Source of the DNA: Ulva prolifera
Lineage: Eukaryota > Chlorophyta > Ulvophyceae > Ulvales > Ulvaceae
Reading direction: 5' to 3'
Length of the DNA: 64,000 nucleotides
Assembly: GCA_023078555.1 (NCBI GenBank)
Contig: CM041202.1
Coordinates: 2,104,022 to 2,168,021 of the forward strand
Shown: piece after piece, positions 11,726-24,691 of the stretch
Numbering within the stretch: the first letter of the stretch is position 1
Layout: each line of letters begins with the position of its first letter
The notes under the pieces: model-generated
Database searches by the model: none
Told to the model about the DNA's origin: nothing
What the model saw: only the letters and a program-made list of their open reading frames with translations
Made by a program: the position numbers and the translations under genes

Positions 11726-14700
11726 ACGCTTGCCTGCGTACAAGTGGGGGGGCGGCATACGCATGTGATGTGTGGCTGTGGTCGCCTTTGCCTTTGCCTT
11801 TGCCGCCGCATCATCGACGTGAGGCATCGACGTTGGACGATGCTTGTGCAGCTAGTGCAGCGAAGGTAGTGTAGTGGCGGGCGGTGCTCGCTGCCTTGAA
11901 TGTCGGATGATCTGCTGTGTGGAATTCCGGCCGGTCGCGCACTCGATTCATAGCAGCGGGTGCTGTTCCGTGAACGTTTAGAGAGCGGTTTTTGTGTGTG
12001 CGTGTGCTGTGCTTGGTGGTGGGCTGGGGGCCGCCGTACCTGGTCCTCCTGTGCCGATTGCATGTGGCCAGTGGCGAACAGGTCAACGCATGCATGCATG
12101 CCTGGCTTATGTTCGTGGCACTGGACACGTGGTCACTGCTGTTTGCGCTTTTCAGCATTTCTATTGATGGAACCTGGAATTGTAACAAAGAGATTTGGAG
12201 AGCTGCAGTAAAAAAATCGCCCAGAAGAGCCCCCCCCGTCCCCCTCAGATCATTAATAGAAACCTTGAGTGTGCACGCCACGACGGCGTGCACAGCTGGC
12301 AGGAAGTGACGACGCCTTTCGTGCTGTGTGCCCCATAGCACACACCGGCGCGCCCTACTGCGTGCCTGGGTTTGTCTATAGACCTATAGGATCAGTATTT
12401 TCACTATGCAGTACACTCAAAACTTCGCACCGACGTCCGCAGTGCGCTGCCACCGCGCTGAGGCAGCTCCGCACATTTCAGACGCACGCCACGCACGCTC
12501 AGCCACCACCTCCTTGGGCTGGGAAGGTGCTTGTGCTATTGCGCTGCTTGCTGCTGCCGCGGAGCTGCCTGCCTCGCCGCCTCGATCCATGCAACACAGC
12601 CCCCGCCGGCCGCCACGCACAGCCGCCGCAAAACACGCGGTCGCAGGCGGCAGGTGGTGGTGGCTGCGGTGTGGCGTACACGTGTGGCGTGCTTGCAGCA
12701 GCGTTCGTGCGCTGTGATCCTGCGTGTGGTGCCTGACGTGCGACATGCCTCTCTGATGGTCTTACAGGGATAAATGCGGCGAGGCAGGCAGCACCGCGAG
12801 AGAAGCAGGCGGATCAAGTACAAACCACAGACACCCACGCAACACACACAGAACTCACCACGCGCCCAGAAAACGACGTTGCGCACATGCCTCTCCAATT
12901 GCGTCCCTGTAGCATATGATATTCGACACGCTACGTGCACTGGTCGCAGGCGGGAGCAGTTTCCCTGTGGCGCCAATCTCTCCAACGTGACCTGGGCCGC
13001 ATGTGAGGTGGTGTAACATGTGAGGTGGTGTAACATGTCTGCTGGTGCAGCCGCAGTTCAATAAGTCGTTGCCGATGGAACTGTAGACCCCGGTGGCCCA
13101 ATACGTGGAGGAGGTAGGTACGTGCAGGTACATTTGTATACATCTGTAGGAGGTGATTTGCACCGTCAAGCTGCGGCGGCCTTGACACGAACCTCAGGCC
13201 GTGGCTTCATCACGACGCGGGGGGGTGGGGGGGGGGAGGCCCAGCAGTGCCCCACATTCGCGGGAATCGCACTGAACTCGGAATGCTGCTCCTGCACCCC
13301 TGCGTAACTATTGTAATAAATACAACGGGGCATCCCTCCGAGTATTGCAGCCCCTCGGCACGGCAGCACTCGCTGGTACACTTGGTGCAAAATCGATGGT
13401 GGCGAGTTGTGACCGAAGTCAAACGGAAACATTCCCGCTGTTCCCGCTGATGTCCCACCGATAGGAACCCCCCCCCCCCCCCTCCCCCCTGGGGGACAAC
13501 ACTGGTCCGCAGTGTCCGTGGCGGCTGCTGAAGGGTGCATCGCATCTACAGCGTGAACTTGCAGTGCCTGCTGAACCGTGGATGGCCTTGCATCTGCCAA
13601 AGTGCATGGACGCCGCCACTGCGGCATATGCGCAGCTGCTACGGTCATCAACCTCTGCATAACAGCAGGCGCAGGCAGGGGCGGACACCGGGCGGAGCAG
13701 TTATGCCGCTGCTCGGAGGTCATCAGCTGCCAGGCGGGAACGGCAGGTGTCGGCCATCCCGCGTTGCCCAACGTTGACATCGGCCACACATTCAGATTAA
13801 CTTTTACTTTACACATGTGTGAGCAGTGCACCCGTGGTGCACCATGGTGTGGCTTGTCATTGGCGGTAGCCATGGGGTTCAGCAGCGCTAGCTGCGTGGA
13901 GAAGGCGGCGCCCTGGCAACCCCCGCCCCCCGAACGGCACCGCAGGTGACGACGCTGCAAACAGCGCCGCGCCATGGCACACCTGGAGGCTGCCTGCTCG
14001 GGGAGGATACTGCAGTATACAGAGGGAACGTGCCTCTGAGCCACGGAGCTGGCAAGCGGCTGGAGTGATGCCACCTGGAGCTAGGCCATTGGCAGACTTT
14101 GTAGCAGATTTCAGTGTTTCCAGATCAAGATCAGTAGAGCTGGCAGAGCTCGTGTTCCCGACGAGAGGAGCACACTCGTCACGTGTATGAGGCAAAGGAT
14201 ATTCGATGGCAATGGCCTGGGATGGACAGATACGCATTCAAAAGCCTGTTGATGTCCATGTCGCCGCGACGTTGGGACGTCATCGATGCCACTGCCTCAC
14301 ACAACATGGGCGTGCGACCAGAGGGAGATGTCACCCACCACACAGGCTGCCGTTGCGAGAGGAATGCCTGAAAGGTTTCAGGCCAATAGCAGTTCTTTTC
14401 ACTGGGCCTGTGAATATGAATCGAAGTTGGCGTGCGCCAATGTGTTGAAAGGTTGGACTACGAGTGTCGGTGGTGCTGATCGAGTCTAGCGGGTGATCAC
14501 CATACCCATTGCACAACAAATTTCAACGGCCATACGACCAAATCCGATATAAAGCGCTCCATATGCGCTGTGATCGCAACGAGCACGAGGTGTGCCGACG
14601 AGCCGATCGAGGAGGCAAAACACCTCGTACCACGAGAAGTGGGTCAGGATTCAAGACAAGCTAGTAGAGGACTCGGTACGCGCAGCATCGAGATATGATA

Positions 14701-16347
14701 AAACGCTGGTACAGTTGTGATGTCTGAGGAGCTCCGATCCAATTGCGGTCAACCAAACGGGGTTGCATGCGCAATGAACAACGCCGGTAGCTCCCACGGC
14801 AACGCTGACTGCACCAAGGCAAGTGTGCAGAGCGGAATCATTCAGTATACCATTACGCCCCCATTGAGGCCTCATTTAGTGCCACCGCACATTTTATCTG
14901 CAGCTGCATCTTGTGTCAGCCAGCCTCGTCAGCCCCGGTCACCACATGCAAAGCACGCTTCGCAGTTGCCCGTAGATGCAAGAATTTACATTGGATGACG
15001 CTCGCGCGTACAGAGCGATGAATACGTGACTCACAGGACCATTGCTGGTTGTTCAGGTTTATGGCCGTGCTCGTGAGCAGCTCCGAAAGCGTTAACATGA
15101 GGATTGTAATGAAAATATCCGCAAGTGCAATTGCAACCTGTCCAAGGGATCAGCAGTCTGACACACAGTTTGGCTCCGCCAAAACATCCGGTGTCATCTG
15201 TGCTTCATGTGTGTATACCTGTTTCACAATCACTCCGCCGCGCGGCCGCGGTGCTCAGACACAGTGTCCGTCATAAATGCGCCTCAGCTTTAAATTGCGC
15301 AGCTCTGTCGCACGCATGGCCGTGCCACCAACGTCGCATCGCTCGCGAAGCCTCGTCATTTCTTTCAATGGGACTCTGCGCGCTGTTCCTTGACTTGACC
15401 CGTGCACGAACGCGGTCCTGCTTTGCTGACGGGGCCGGCATATGCTCCGGAGCTCGAGCCGACGTTGACTATCGCTACGTATGCCTCGTCACTTATAACA
15501 ACAACAAATGAGTGTACATCAGTAACCCCCGGCCAGTGCAGAGATGCAGCGACGCATCACGTGCGAAGTCCCGCATCGACAGTCGAACAGGGAAGACTAC
15601 TCGCTGTGATGACAGGCATCGCGCGGAGATGCGCGGTTTCGATGCAGCGAGGGTCGCTTGCGCCGGCTCGACGGCGTTCGCAACAGCAGCTTCCGGTAGA
15701 GCCGAGCCGAAACAATGCTGTCATTCACACTTGCAGTTGAAGCCGCAGTGGCGCCCCTGACGCAGCTGTGCACATTCGCCAGCGGTTTGCGCGTGCGGGG
15801 CGCGAGGTCATTCCTGAGGGGATCTCACTGAGGGGTCGTGCGTATATCTCGTGTGCGATATAGTTATTAGTATACATGATATACGCAAGGGAATACATTT
15901 ACGTGTCTACGCGTTTGCGGGATCGTCTGCGTAGGGCTGTTGTTGAGCTAGCGCTTGATTGCACGTCCCGCGAGGGAGTGGCGTGCGTGGGTTGGCTGTG
16001 GCTTGGGTGTGCCTTGTTCCTGTTCCTGTGCTGTATGCGGTCACTGCGATGCTATCTACTTCCTTGTCGTCGTCCTTGTACCACGGTCACCAGCAGGGTG
16101 GTGAAATTCCAACCAACACTCTCCTATCAGTGGTAGGCTTCCATCCCACATGGTGCCCAATCCATATCTTTCTCGTTCCTCGAGTGCCGGGGCGGTTGGC
16201 CGAGTGGGTCAGACAGACACCCCAGTCCAGCATTATTGTATTGCATAGAAGGCATCATTGAGTATTACACCTGTGGCGCCAAAGCCGCGTTTCCCTGTAG
16301 CTGCATGCGAGTTTGAATGCACCTGAAGTTCCGCACACCACCCCCCG
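11726..16347. other. intergenic stretch between convergent genes, no recognised gene
   Basis: This lies between the 3' ends of the CBM1-like gene (+) and the MYCBPAP-like gene (-). The longest frame is a 302-codon minus-strand ORF at 13166-14074. It crosses poly-Gly and poly-Pro tracts, resembles no family I know and shows no clear splice structure, so I do not call it a gene. A 17-bp direct repeat (catgtgaggtggtgtaa) occurs twice at about 13005-13040. C-rich and G-rich runs lie near 13215 and 13470. Confidence 0.4.
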
Positions 16348-19300
16348 CTACTCCAAGCCAGGGGCATCGGCCGCGGGTGCGCCGGCAACCACGTGTCCAG
16401 TAATTGCCCCCATCGCCACCTCCTCGCTCGCTTCTGCACCCTGCGGCACAGCCACACGTGCAGCATGCCCGTCGCTGCCTTCAAGAAGGTCATCAGATCT
16501 GACCCCCGCCTCTCCTGGGTCTTCCACCAGACTGCCACGCAGCCGCGCGCCCACAGGCCCCTTCTCCAGCAACCCCGTCACGCGCTCGCTAAAGTCCAGC
16601 ACCGGCCGCCGCAGCGGCGCCGCTGTTTCAAGCACTGGCGGCGGTGCGCTGCGCACGCCCAGCGCTGCACGCTGCCGCAGCAGCGCAAACACAGCCCACG
16701 CTCGCCGCTGTGCGGCCGCCTCCTCGTCGCTCCCCGCCTCTGCTACCGCATGCTGGACATCCCCGTCATCACCTGCCGGCGTGGAGCCATCGGACGCTGG
16801 GCGCGCTGCGAGCTGTGCGTCGGCGATTCGCGCGTCCAGCACGCTGCCCACGTGTTCCAGCGTGGCTGCAAGGGTGTCCTCAAACCCGTTGAGTGCCTTG
16901 CGCACGCAGTCGCGCATCCCGCGCTGCAGCATCTCCTGGTATACTGTAGGGTCGTACTGTTCCTCCGGGGGCCCTGGAGGCGCGTCGCCTGCACCAGCAC
17001 GTTGATGATCTCCGCCACCATTGTGCTCCTTGCAGAGACAGAGCATCCCACATTGAGCTTGCTACATTTTTGGACGACCAGGATCACGGCATAAACCTGT
17101 GCTTCGCTAACCAGCCCATCACAGCAGCGTGTAGTGCGGCAAGTCACCAGTGCCTGCCAAGTCACACAGCACGCTCGCAGCACGCACCTTTGCCACCTTT
17201 TCCACCCTTACCCGCCCCCGCCCCCGGCGCCGCCGCAGCCGCGGCAGACGGCTGCTCCTCCAGGCCTGCGGCCTCCGCCTCTGCGGCGCGGCGCCGCGCG
17301 AGGCTGTCGGTCGCCGCCTGCAGCGCCGCGGCGGCAGCGGCATCCAAGGCGCCGGCGGCGGTGAGGACGACCTGCCGTACGGCATGTGCGTGGAGGACTG
17401 TGGCATCTTCCGGGGCCGCCGCGGCATCCCGGATCACACGCAGGTCCTCTGCCACTGCGCTGGCAGCGTCCGCGATCGACGTGTCGGGCGCGTGCTCCGC
17501 CACCTGCATGGGCGCCTCCCCCTCCATCCTGGTGCCTCCACTATGCTGCAGTCTATGCATCACACATCACCATGATCGCGCACGGAAGTGGATCTGCAGG
17601 TGGATGTTTATGGACAGCGTCGCCGGCAAAAACTGTGATGTCTTCAGGAGCATGCAACGCGTGTGCGTGGCCACGCCGGCAGGACCACCAGAATCTCGGG
17701 CGCCTAGGCCAGTGTCACAACGCTGCGGAATTCGATCCACAAGGCCTCGTGATATACCAAAAGTCGGCACAGCGCAACATGCATGCAGCTGAGGTGCGCC
17801 ACGGGATCCACGTAAGTCTACACAGCAACGCACCGCAGCTGCCACGCACGAGAGCGAGGCTAGGCCACCCTGATGCTCCGCCAGTGCCTGCGCCACCGCC
17901 TCTGGCAGCGGCGCCGCAGCTCCCCCCTTCTTCCCCTTCCCCCCTGCAGCCTCCCCCATCTGCGCAATGAGCTGCTGCACCCTCGACTCGGCAGCCTGCA
18001 GCCGCTGCCCCAGGCCCCCCCGGAAGAACAGCGGCGGCTCCTCGGCGGCTACGGCAGCAGCAAACGCCGCGTGCTCGGCCTCCATGTCTGCCGGAAGCTT
18101 CTGGATGCCGCGATCCGGCGCCGTGAGGTCGGTCAGCAAGCGCTCCAGCACGGCCGCGGCCTCCCGGCGGGACTGCGCTTGCAGCAGGTCGCGGCTGAGG
18201 CGTCTGCGGCGCAGGCTATTGCAGTCGTGCTCAAATGCGACACCGCGGACTGTCACTGGCGGCGGCTGCGCGGGATCGCCGGTGAGGGCAGGCTGGACAG
18301 TCATCGTCCATACCTCTGTGAACATTCCTGCATCAATCCAATCTTGCTCATGTGGGTGCCATCTGCGCCGGAACTGTTGACGCCACGCCGATTTGCAGCG
18401 CGCCGCCAGATGGAGCCGGTAGTAAAGCGAGCACTGCTACGCAACGAGCGTGGCACCTGCCGTTAGCTCGTTGCCACTGCTTTTGGCTGGCACCTCCGCT
18501 CTCGACAGAACATGAAGCGTCGACTCATGTGCGTATGCATGAGCACACGCTGGTCAGCCCCGCGTGGCCACAGGACTGCAGTATCGTGGCATGTGCATGC
18601 CGGCATCCACGGCACCTGCGCTGGATTCAACAGGAAGCACGCCACACCTGTGCGCTGCGGCCGAAACAAAAATTCGAACTCAATGTCCTGCCCCGGAAGA
18701 ATCGCCCCCTGCCGCCGGCACATCAGGAACGGCGACCCCCGCACTCCGCCACCCTCCCCAGCGCTGCTGCCCGCATCGCCCACACCAAGCGGCGGCGTGG
18801 CCGCTGCACCGTCCCGCAGCGGCGGGCAGGTGCTCGCTGTCCAGTGGAAGCGCACCGCGGCGGAGCCGCTGCTGCGGACGCGCAGTGTGGCGTGGGCGGA
18901 CTTGCCGACCTCACACCACACCACCAGCCGCTCTGCCGAGAGGCGCAGCACGACTCCAGCTGGACATGCTGTGGCGCGCCGTGCACATATGGCCTCCTCG
19001 GCTTCCTACACAGCCGACAAGTTCCAATCAGGTGCCGTACGCAGGGCTGAGGGGGCCTTGCGCATGCAGGACTCGTAGGACTCCAGCCCACAGCACATAA
19101 GCTCTGTCAGCATACTCAATCCTGAATTGTGGCTGAAGTGCCCGATCGGCGAATCGTGCCTAACCACATCAAACAATGCTTAACTTATAGGCTCCCTTGT
19201 TGTAGCACAGCCCTGACACGATGCATCGTCCCGACATTGCCTGACCTTCCACCTGCTTTGTGCCAGCACGATGGCTCATGTGGATCACCAAGCCCGGCCC

Positions 19301-21706
19301 GCACACCCCCGTCCGGCCAAGGGCCCACGCCATCGGAACTGAACTGCACGTTCCCACATTCCCGACGCCGTCATGCCGAAACATGCCGGCCTCGGCCGAG
19401 CCCTGTGGGCTGAGCTCGGCGTGTTTCCGCATGACGCAGGGACTGGAGACGCCCAGTCCGCACCGGTTCGGCAGAGCCCCCAGGGGCGTACCTTCAACGC
19501 AGCTGCCGCTTCCTCAGCCTCTTTCTGCTTGCGGGCAGCGGCAGCCGACGCGTACGCCTGCGCGGCGGCCGGGTGCGTCTCCGCAAGGCGCGCGAGCACC
19601 TCCTGCAGCGCGACGGGCCGCGCGGCCTGCTGCGCGAGGGTGTCTGTGCCGGAGGTGCCGATCACCGCAAGGTGGTCGGTGTCGGGGACGTGCGGCATCA
19701 TCTTCGCCATCGGGCGGCGGTACTTGCGCTCCACGCTCTGCACACTCACCGAAGGGGCTCTCAGCTGTTGGAGACGGCAAGTACTTGCCGAATTTGGGAC
19801 CTATGCTGCATTTGGGTGGAATCTAAGTGGCTTGACTGTGTCTCGACAAGGTGCAGCGACATAGACCCAGCAGTGTAGATAACATCCTCGCTGCTCCAGC
19901 TGAAGCTGTGCGTTGCTTGCACAGGGTCGCGTGAGGTGAATCCATCATACAATTGGGCAACCATGCTCGCGAGTGGCAAGCGGACGGGCAACCTCCGCGA
20001 ACTCACCAGTCCATAACAGTCTGACCTCTTAGAATCTGCCAGAGGGGGCTGAATTACATGCGTCTGGCTGTAAATGTGCCCGACTCCTTACAACATGTGC
20101 ACGGGAAATGCCCGTCCGCAGCTCACATCTCAGTGGTGGGCCTTTCCCATTGATTGGTGGTGCTGTCACCTCACGATCAGAGTCAGATCATGACAAACAC
20201 TCCATGTGGACAGGCCGACAAGCAGACGCTGGCGTCCTGTCAGGCACTGGGCAGTACGCTCACGATACCAGCCCGTTTTGACGCTGGCATACCCTCACAG
20301 GGACGCAGCTGAGTGAGCGGCCCGGCACGGCACACCTGCAGGTAGCTGCCCTGCAGCCAGGAACGGCCCTTCTCCTCCTGCGACCGCAGCAGGCGGCGGC
20401 GGCGCAGGCCGAGCTGCTCCACGAGGGCCTCCGCAACGGAGCCCCGCGTCGGGTCGAACGCCGTGGGCTTGCCAAAGATCTCCAGGGGAACCCGCATCTG
20501 GTGCGGGGGCTTCTCCTCTGCGTCGACGTATAGCCCGGAGAATTCATGCCCGACCCGGAGGTACCTGCGCACCAGGGGACGTGCATCAGATCGTGCGTTT
20601 ACTCTGCACCACCGCACCTTCTCGAACGCCGGGACGCATCAGTTGAGGCGTGTTTCGAATCCGTGCCCGCTGGTATCTGACTCCACCGTTTATATTGTCA
20701 TTTTCTCTCTCTCTCTCTCTGTATGGACACCTGGGTACCCATGCTGAGGACACGACAGTGAGAGTCATGCACATCGGCGTGCGTGGAAGAGGTGGGCGTG
20801 CATGGTGTTGAATCGGGCTGGGGTAGGGGCATTCACACCTGGAGTAGGCCTCACGTAGGCTGATTTGCCAGAATACATCGTTGCCGATGCGCTCATGTAC
20901 GGGCTTGGACTTGTGAATGTGGTCTAGCTTCTCTCGTCGCTTCCGGAAAGGGAATGCACGAGCCAGTGTAGTATCCCCAGGCTGCTTCCCATACTTTGCC
21001 GCCAGGGTCACGGCCTGGACAGCCCATTTCTCCTCCAGCGTACGATGTTTGGCCAAAGTTCTGCAGGGCGAGAAGAGTCACATGCCAGCATCAGTGGAAG
21101 ACAGCTTGCTGCTTACAGATGATGTCCATGGTGCCCTACAGCAGTGTTGCCCTTGACGCTGGGGCCCGTGCTGATGCGGCTTTGATGCCGTTCTGATGGT
21201 GCTTTTGATCCCTACTCAGATGCATCCTTTGCAACTGGGGCAGCCAGTGGTGTAGCCACCTGACAGTGGTGTAGCCACCTGACACAATGAGCGGTCAGCA
21301 AGTGGGCGAGGTCTGGATGCAGTGATGTAGGATCATGCCCAGGTAGTGTGGCTGTTGTGTTGCCTACCTGCTGTCCCGTGTGGCTTCCAACATGGCTATG
21401 CCCTGTGTTGGTGGCACAGGCATAGTGGGATCCTGGTTTTGGGCCTCAACTCGGGCATGCTCATCGGCAAGCGCCTTGCGCTCGGCCAAAAGACCTTTGA
21501 ACACATCAAGAATTGGCTGGTACACCGCAGTGTCAATGTTCATCGCTGCCAGGATATCTTGTGGGACACATGAGATGTCAAATGTTTCAACCGGTGGTGT
21601 TGGTTCCCGTGGCTGCTCTAGAGCCTGAAGAGTAGCTTCGTACTCCGCAACGTCCCCCAGAACATTGTAGGCCCTGAGCGTTTTCCTTCGACGCCGTTCC
21701 GGGCCA
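16348..21706 (-). CDS. MYCBPAP-like ciliary protein (5' end unresolved)
   Basis: Eight exons read in phase on the minus strand: 21706-21368, 21060-20839, 20564-20336, 19737-19492, 19005-18648, 18327-17834, 17545-17188 and 16988-16348, giving about 960 residues. Human MYCBPAP is of similar length. Recognisable parts are the stretch around RVGHEFSGLY and PLEIFGKP (exon 3), the ASH/MSP-like beta-sandwich around LRVRSSGSAAVRFHW with GAILPGQDIEFEFLF (exon 5), and MFTEVWTMTV...PVTVRGVAFEHD at the start of exon 6. The animal protein has the same order: a region with an 'ILPG' loop, then 'FTE.W' and 'VTLRGVA'. MYCBPAP-family proteins belong to motile cilia and have been linked to the central apparatus, so the organism should be flagellated. 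The C-terminal exons are Ala/Glu-rich and probably helical; the last exon has no family match I can recall. The acceptor of exon 7 and all exons upstream of 21706 are uncertain. Another ASH-domain ciliary protein is the main alternative. Confidence 0.75.
20704..20720. repeat. (TC)n microsatellite
   Basis: About eight CT dinucleotides lie in an intron of the MYCBPAP-like gene; on the coding strand the tract reads (GA)n. Confidence 0.85.
21247..21287. repeat. 20-bp direct repeat, two copies
   Basis: The sequence 'agtggtgtagccacctgac' is repeated head to tail within the intron after the first visible MYCBPAP-like exon. Each copy contains the small palindrome GTGG-tgtag-CCAC. Confidence 0.8.
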
Positions 21707-22362
21707 CTGCAGTCGCGTTTGTTGTCGCATTGTACAGAACTGGCGTGTGAGGCCTCGTGTAGTGATGGCGACCGACACCCAGCAAGCAGAGCTTGAAATC
21801 CCACCGGTGCTCGACAATCGAATTCGTCATGCCTGCTGACGATGCCGACTACTTGCCTGTAGCGTCCTGCCAGCTTGGAAGCAGTACGCGTTTGCAATCT
21901 CACCTAGGCATACGACGGCGTCCAAGGCCTTACTTGTAGCGATACTTTGCAGTGAACAAGCATAATGAAAATGACGATGTGCGCGAATCTGCTAGCTTGC
22001 GGCATACGCCATTCGGGGATCAGATTCCTAGGTCCGCACACAATTCATCCACGATCGTCTATTTGACATGATCTTCCTTAGACTAAAGCTGGTTCTTTAC
22101 AAGTGCGCTGCTGTCGGAAACCTGCCGTGATGTGCTGTATTCACATTTGAGTACAATAATCAAGACGCTTGGCGGGCAACACGGTCAATTGTGCCACCTA
22201 TGCCACGGTGATGTAACGAGAAGCAACGCGCGCATAAGCGTTTCACGACGCCAGAACAGCGTGCGCAGAACCACTTGATTCAGTTTGGTGCGGATGTGGC
22301 TCATTTTTCGTGACGGCCTTCTTGTTGTAGTGTGTCCACATCGATGACCAACAGCTCGCAGC
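21707..22362. promoter_or_regulatory. probable bidirectional promoter region
   Basis: The MYCBPAP-like gene runs left from 21706 or a little further right, and the DHHC gene runs right from 22363. Their 5' ends are therefore head to head with at most about 650 bp between them. The interval is more AT-rich than the exons on either side. I see no convincing TATA box or known motif, and part of it probably contains the missing first exon of the MYCBPAP-like gene. Confidence 0.4.
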
Positions 22363-24691
22363 ATGTTGATCGCATATTTTAGTATTGCTTATGCCATATT
22401 CGCAGGAGGATTCTTGTTTCTCGTAATCTTTGGGCAGAATACATATTTCGCTGGGACTGTGATCGAAACAGCGGCCGATTTTGCGACCGGAGGCTGCTTT
22501 GATGTTTTGCTGTGCGTCTACATTCGTTGGCTCTCTTTGTTCTGGCAGTCACAGACATTGCCAAACTTTCACAGCTGCCCTCAACGCACAGGCATGGGAT
22601 CGAAGCTGTGTGTGGAAAAGCCGCAGCACAGACAAGCGAGTCATACCTGGAGTATCTCTGCTTCACAAGGAATCCGTTGCTCGGGGGGGTTTATCTGGTG
22701 ATGGTGGCAGCGATATACTACCTCTACAACCTGAGAGTTTTTGGGATGCTACCCACGTCTGTGACACCATCTTGGCACATGTGCGATCCCTTTGGATTGT
22801 GCCTTGAAGAGATTGTGCCATGCTGAATCTGGCACATCGCTTGTAAACAAGCATGGAATGCAGGTACTTAGGAACATTGAGTACAGCCTGTTGTATCACT
22901 TTCTGGCTAATTGTCTGCTGCAGTGACCCTGGAACTATCACGGCCTCAAATCTGGATGAGTGGACGAAGAGGGATCCGCCTGGAGACAGGTTGTATCCTG
23001 TCACAGACTGCAGGACCTGCAAGTTCACAAAGCCAGCCAGATCCAAGCACTGTCCTGTGTGCAATGTGTGCGTTGCGCGCCATGATCATCACTGTACGCT
23101 TCAACTCTGTGGCCCAATGCTGGCTTGGCCTCTCGGCACTTTCAGAACAACACGCACATGTGCCAATGAACACTGTGAAGCGTCACATCATCGCTTCTTG
23201 GTCTTGCCTCATCAGTCCAAGGGCAGTGGCTGCTTCTGTCCGTAGTGTGCAGCAGGATGCATGATGTGATCAAGCAGTTTCTTCTGTCTAGGCAGAGCCC
23301 TTGTATGTCCCCAAATGCTCCAACTATGCCTCCATGGCTGGGTCGAGTGTCTGCAAATTGCATCTACATGAAAGAATCGCATCTGCTTGCATCTGGGAAT
23401 GTCAGAAGCTAGCCAGCGCCACTGTTCAACTATGCCATCAGCCCAGGTGTCTGACGCTGCGTTGACATGCAGGTGGTTGGGTGAACAATTGTATTGGTGC
23501 AGTGAACCTGCGATGGTTCATTGCTTTTCTCCTGGCCAATGTGGTGATGATGTGGCATGGCGCAGCGCTGGCAGCAGCAGCAGTCTGGGGGAAGCTTGCA
23601 GACATAGGCTACCTTGACAAGAGATACGTCCTACCATCAACAGGTACGTCCAGCTTGAGAGTTGCAATATCTGGCTCTCACATATGATCTGGCTCTGAAG
23701 AATGTGCAGCTCCAGGGCTCGCCCCATCGGTGCTGTCAGAACGTGCCAAAGCTGACCAGAGGGAACACAGAGCAGTCAACCGACCCTGCCTAGAACCTGC
23801 TGTTCACTGTAGCCTCCGATATTTAGCTGTATAATCTCACTAAAAATGAGAACCAAATCAGCAGGGTGGCTGCGTGCACAGCCCGCAGGGCACCTGTGGT
23901 GCCACATTGGCGACTCGAACACTGCTGAATCGGAGCACATGATGACCGTGGGCACTTGCCCACTTGAATGGACACAATCATACACATCACGGCAGCAGAG
24001 CATTGGGACCGATATTCTTTTGCCATGCAGGAGAGGTCGTTGTGTTGCGGTATCGCCCATGGTACACCTTCAAGCTGGGCTTGCGACTGTTTCCCACTCC
24101 TGTGGCACTATCAATCTTTCTGCTAGTTGCTGGGATGGTGTTGCTCGGTTTCTTTGTCTACCATGCCTGGAGTGCCAGCGCTGGCATAACCAAGCATGAT
24201 ATGTTGAAGCAAAGCCGCTTCAAACGTGCCCTGCATGATTCGGTGCGATCCTGCTGCACTCTGCCACTGTTTTGCATGACACTCAGGAACTGTGTTGTGA
24301 GCTCTCTGAACAGACAATTGTGTGTATCTGCTTTTGCTTGTGTGGGTTGTCACACCACTTGGAACGCTTCCCTGGTATTCATCACACAGGATTGGTGTAG
24401 CAGATTACACACAGAACATATTTGTGTCCTTGCTGATACGCCACACTGGACATCTCTAGAAGCAGCTGCTCTGTCCAATTCGACATACGTTGTTAAGGGT
24501 TTGGTTCACTGCAGCAGAAGGCTCGAGAAGGTCAGGCAAGTGCTGACAGTATGGCACCGTTACGAGTGTCTTACTCAAGGGGATTCTGGCGCAATTGGCT
24601 TGAAGTTCTGCTTCCTGGCAGCATCGCGGCAGGAATCCCTCCCGCCTCTCCTGTGCGGGAACACGAGCCCGTCCAGACTAAGGAAGACTGA
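22363..24691 (+). CDS. DHHC-type protein S-palmitoyltransferase
   Basis: Six predicted exons (22363-22511, 22592-22780, 22864-23093, 23473-23643, 24031-24242, 24515-24691) join to 375 residues. The cysteine-rich domain is complete: [20 protein letters not shown] followed by CVARHDHHC, with DHHC at residues 187-190. The codon for the catalytic cysteine is split by intron 3, and the next exon continues [11 protein letters not shown]. An upstream SDPGT supplies the conserved DPG motif. Two membrane segments precede the cysteine-rich domain and two follow it, the usual four-pass layout. The enzyme acylates cytosolic cysteines of membrane-associated proteins through an acyl-enzyme intermediate. 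The order of segments and the ending [13 protein letters not shown] resemble animal ZDHHC4 and plant PAT15/16. The TTxE motif usually found after the fourth membrane segment is not visible; the spot reads GITKHD. The first exon and its donor are the least certain part. Confidence 0.92.

Noticed and set aside
13166-14074. A 302-codon minus-strand open frame
   Set aside because: It runs through poly-Gly/poly-Pro tracts of a GC-rich region where stops are rare; no conserved motif and no splice context.
16190-16260. Possible tRNA (A-box-like ggttggccgagtggg)
   Set aside because: No B box within 100 bases and no cloverleaf can be drawn.
16313-17094. Long plus-strand frames of about 230 codons
   Set aside because: They are antisense to the last exon of the MYCBPAP-like gene and have Ser/Pro/Arg-rich composition typical of shadow frames.
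20640-20665. B-box-like sequence tttcgaatccg
   Set aside because: No A box at the right distance upstream; it sits in an intron of the MYCBPAP-like gene.
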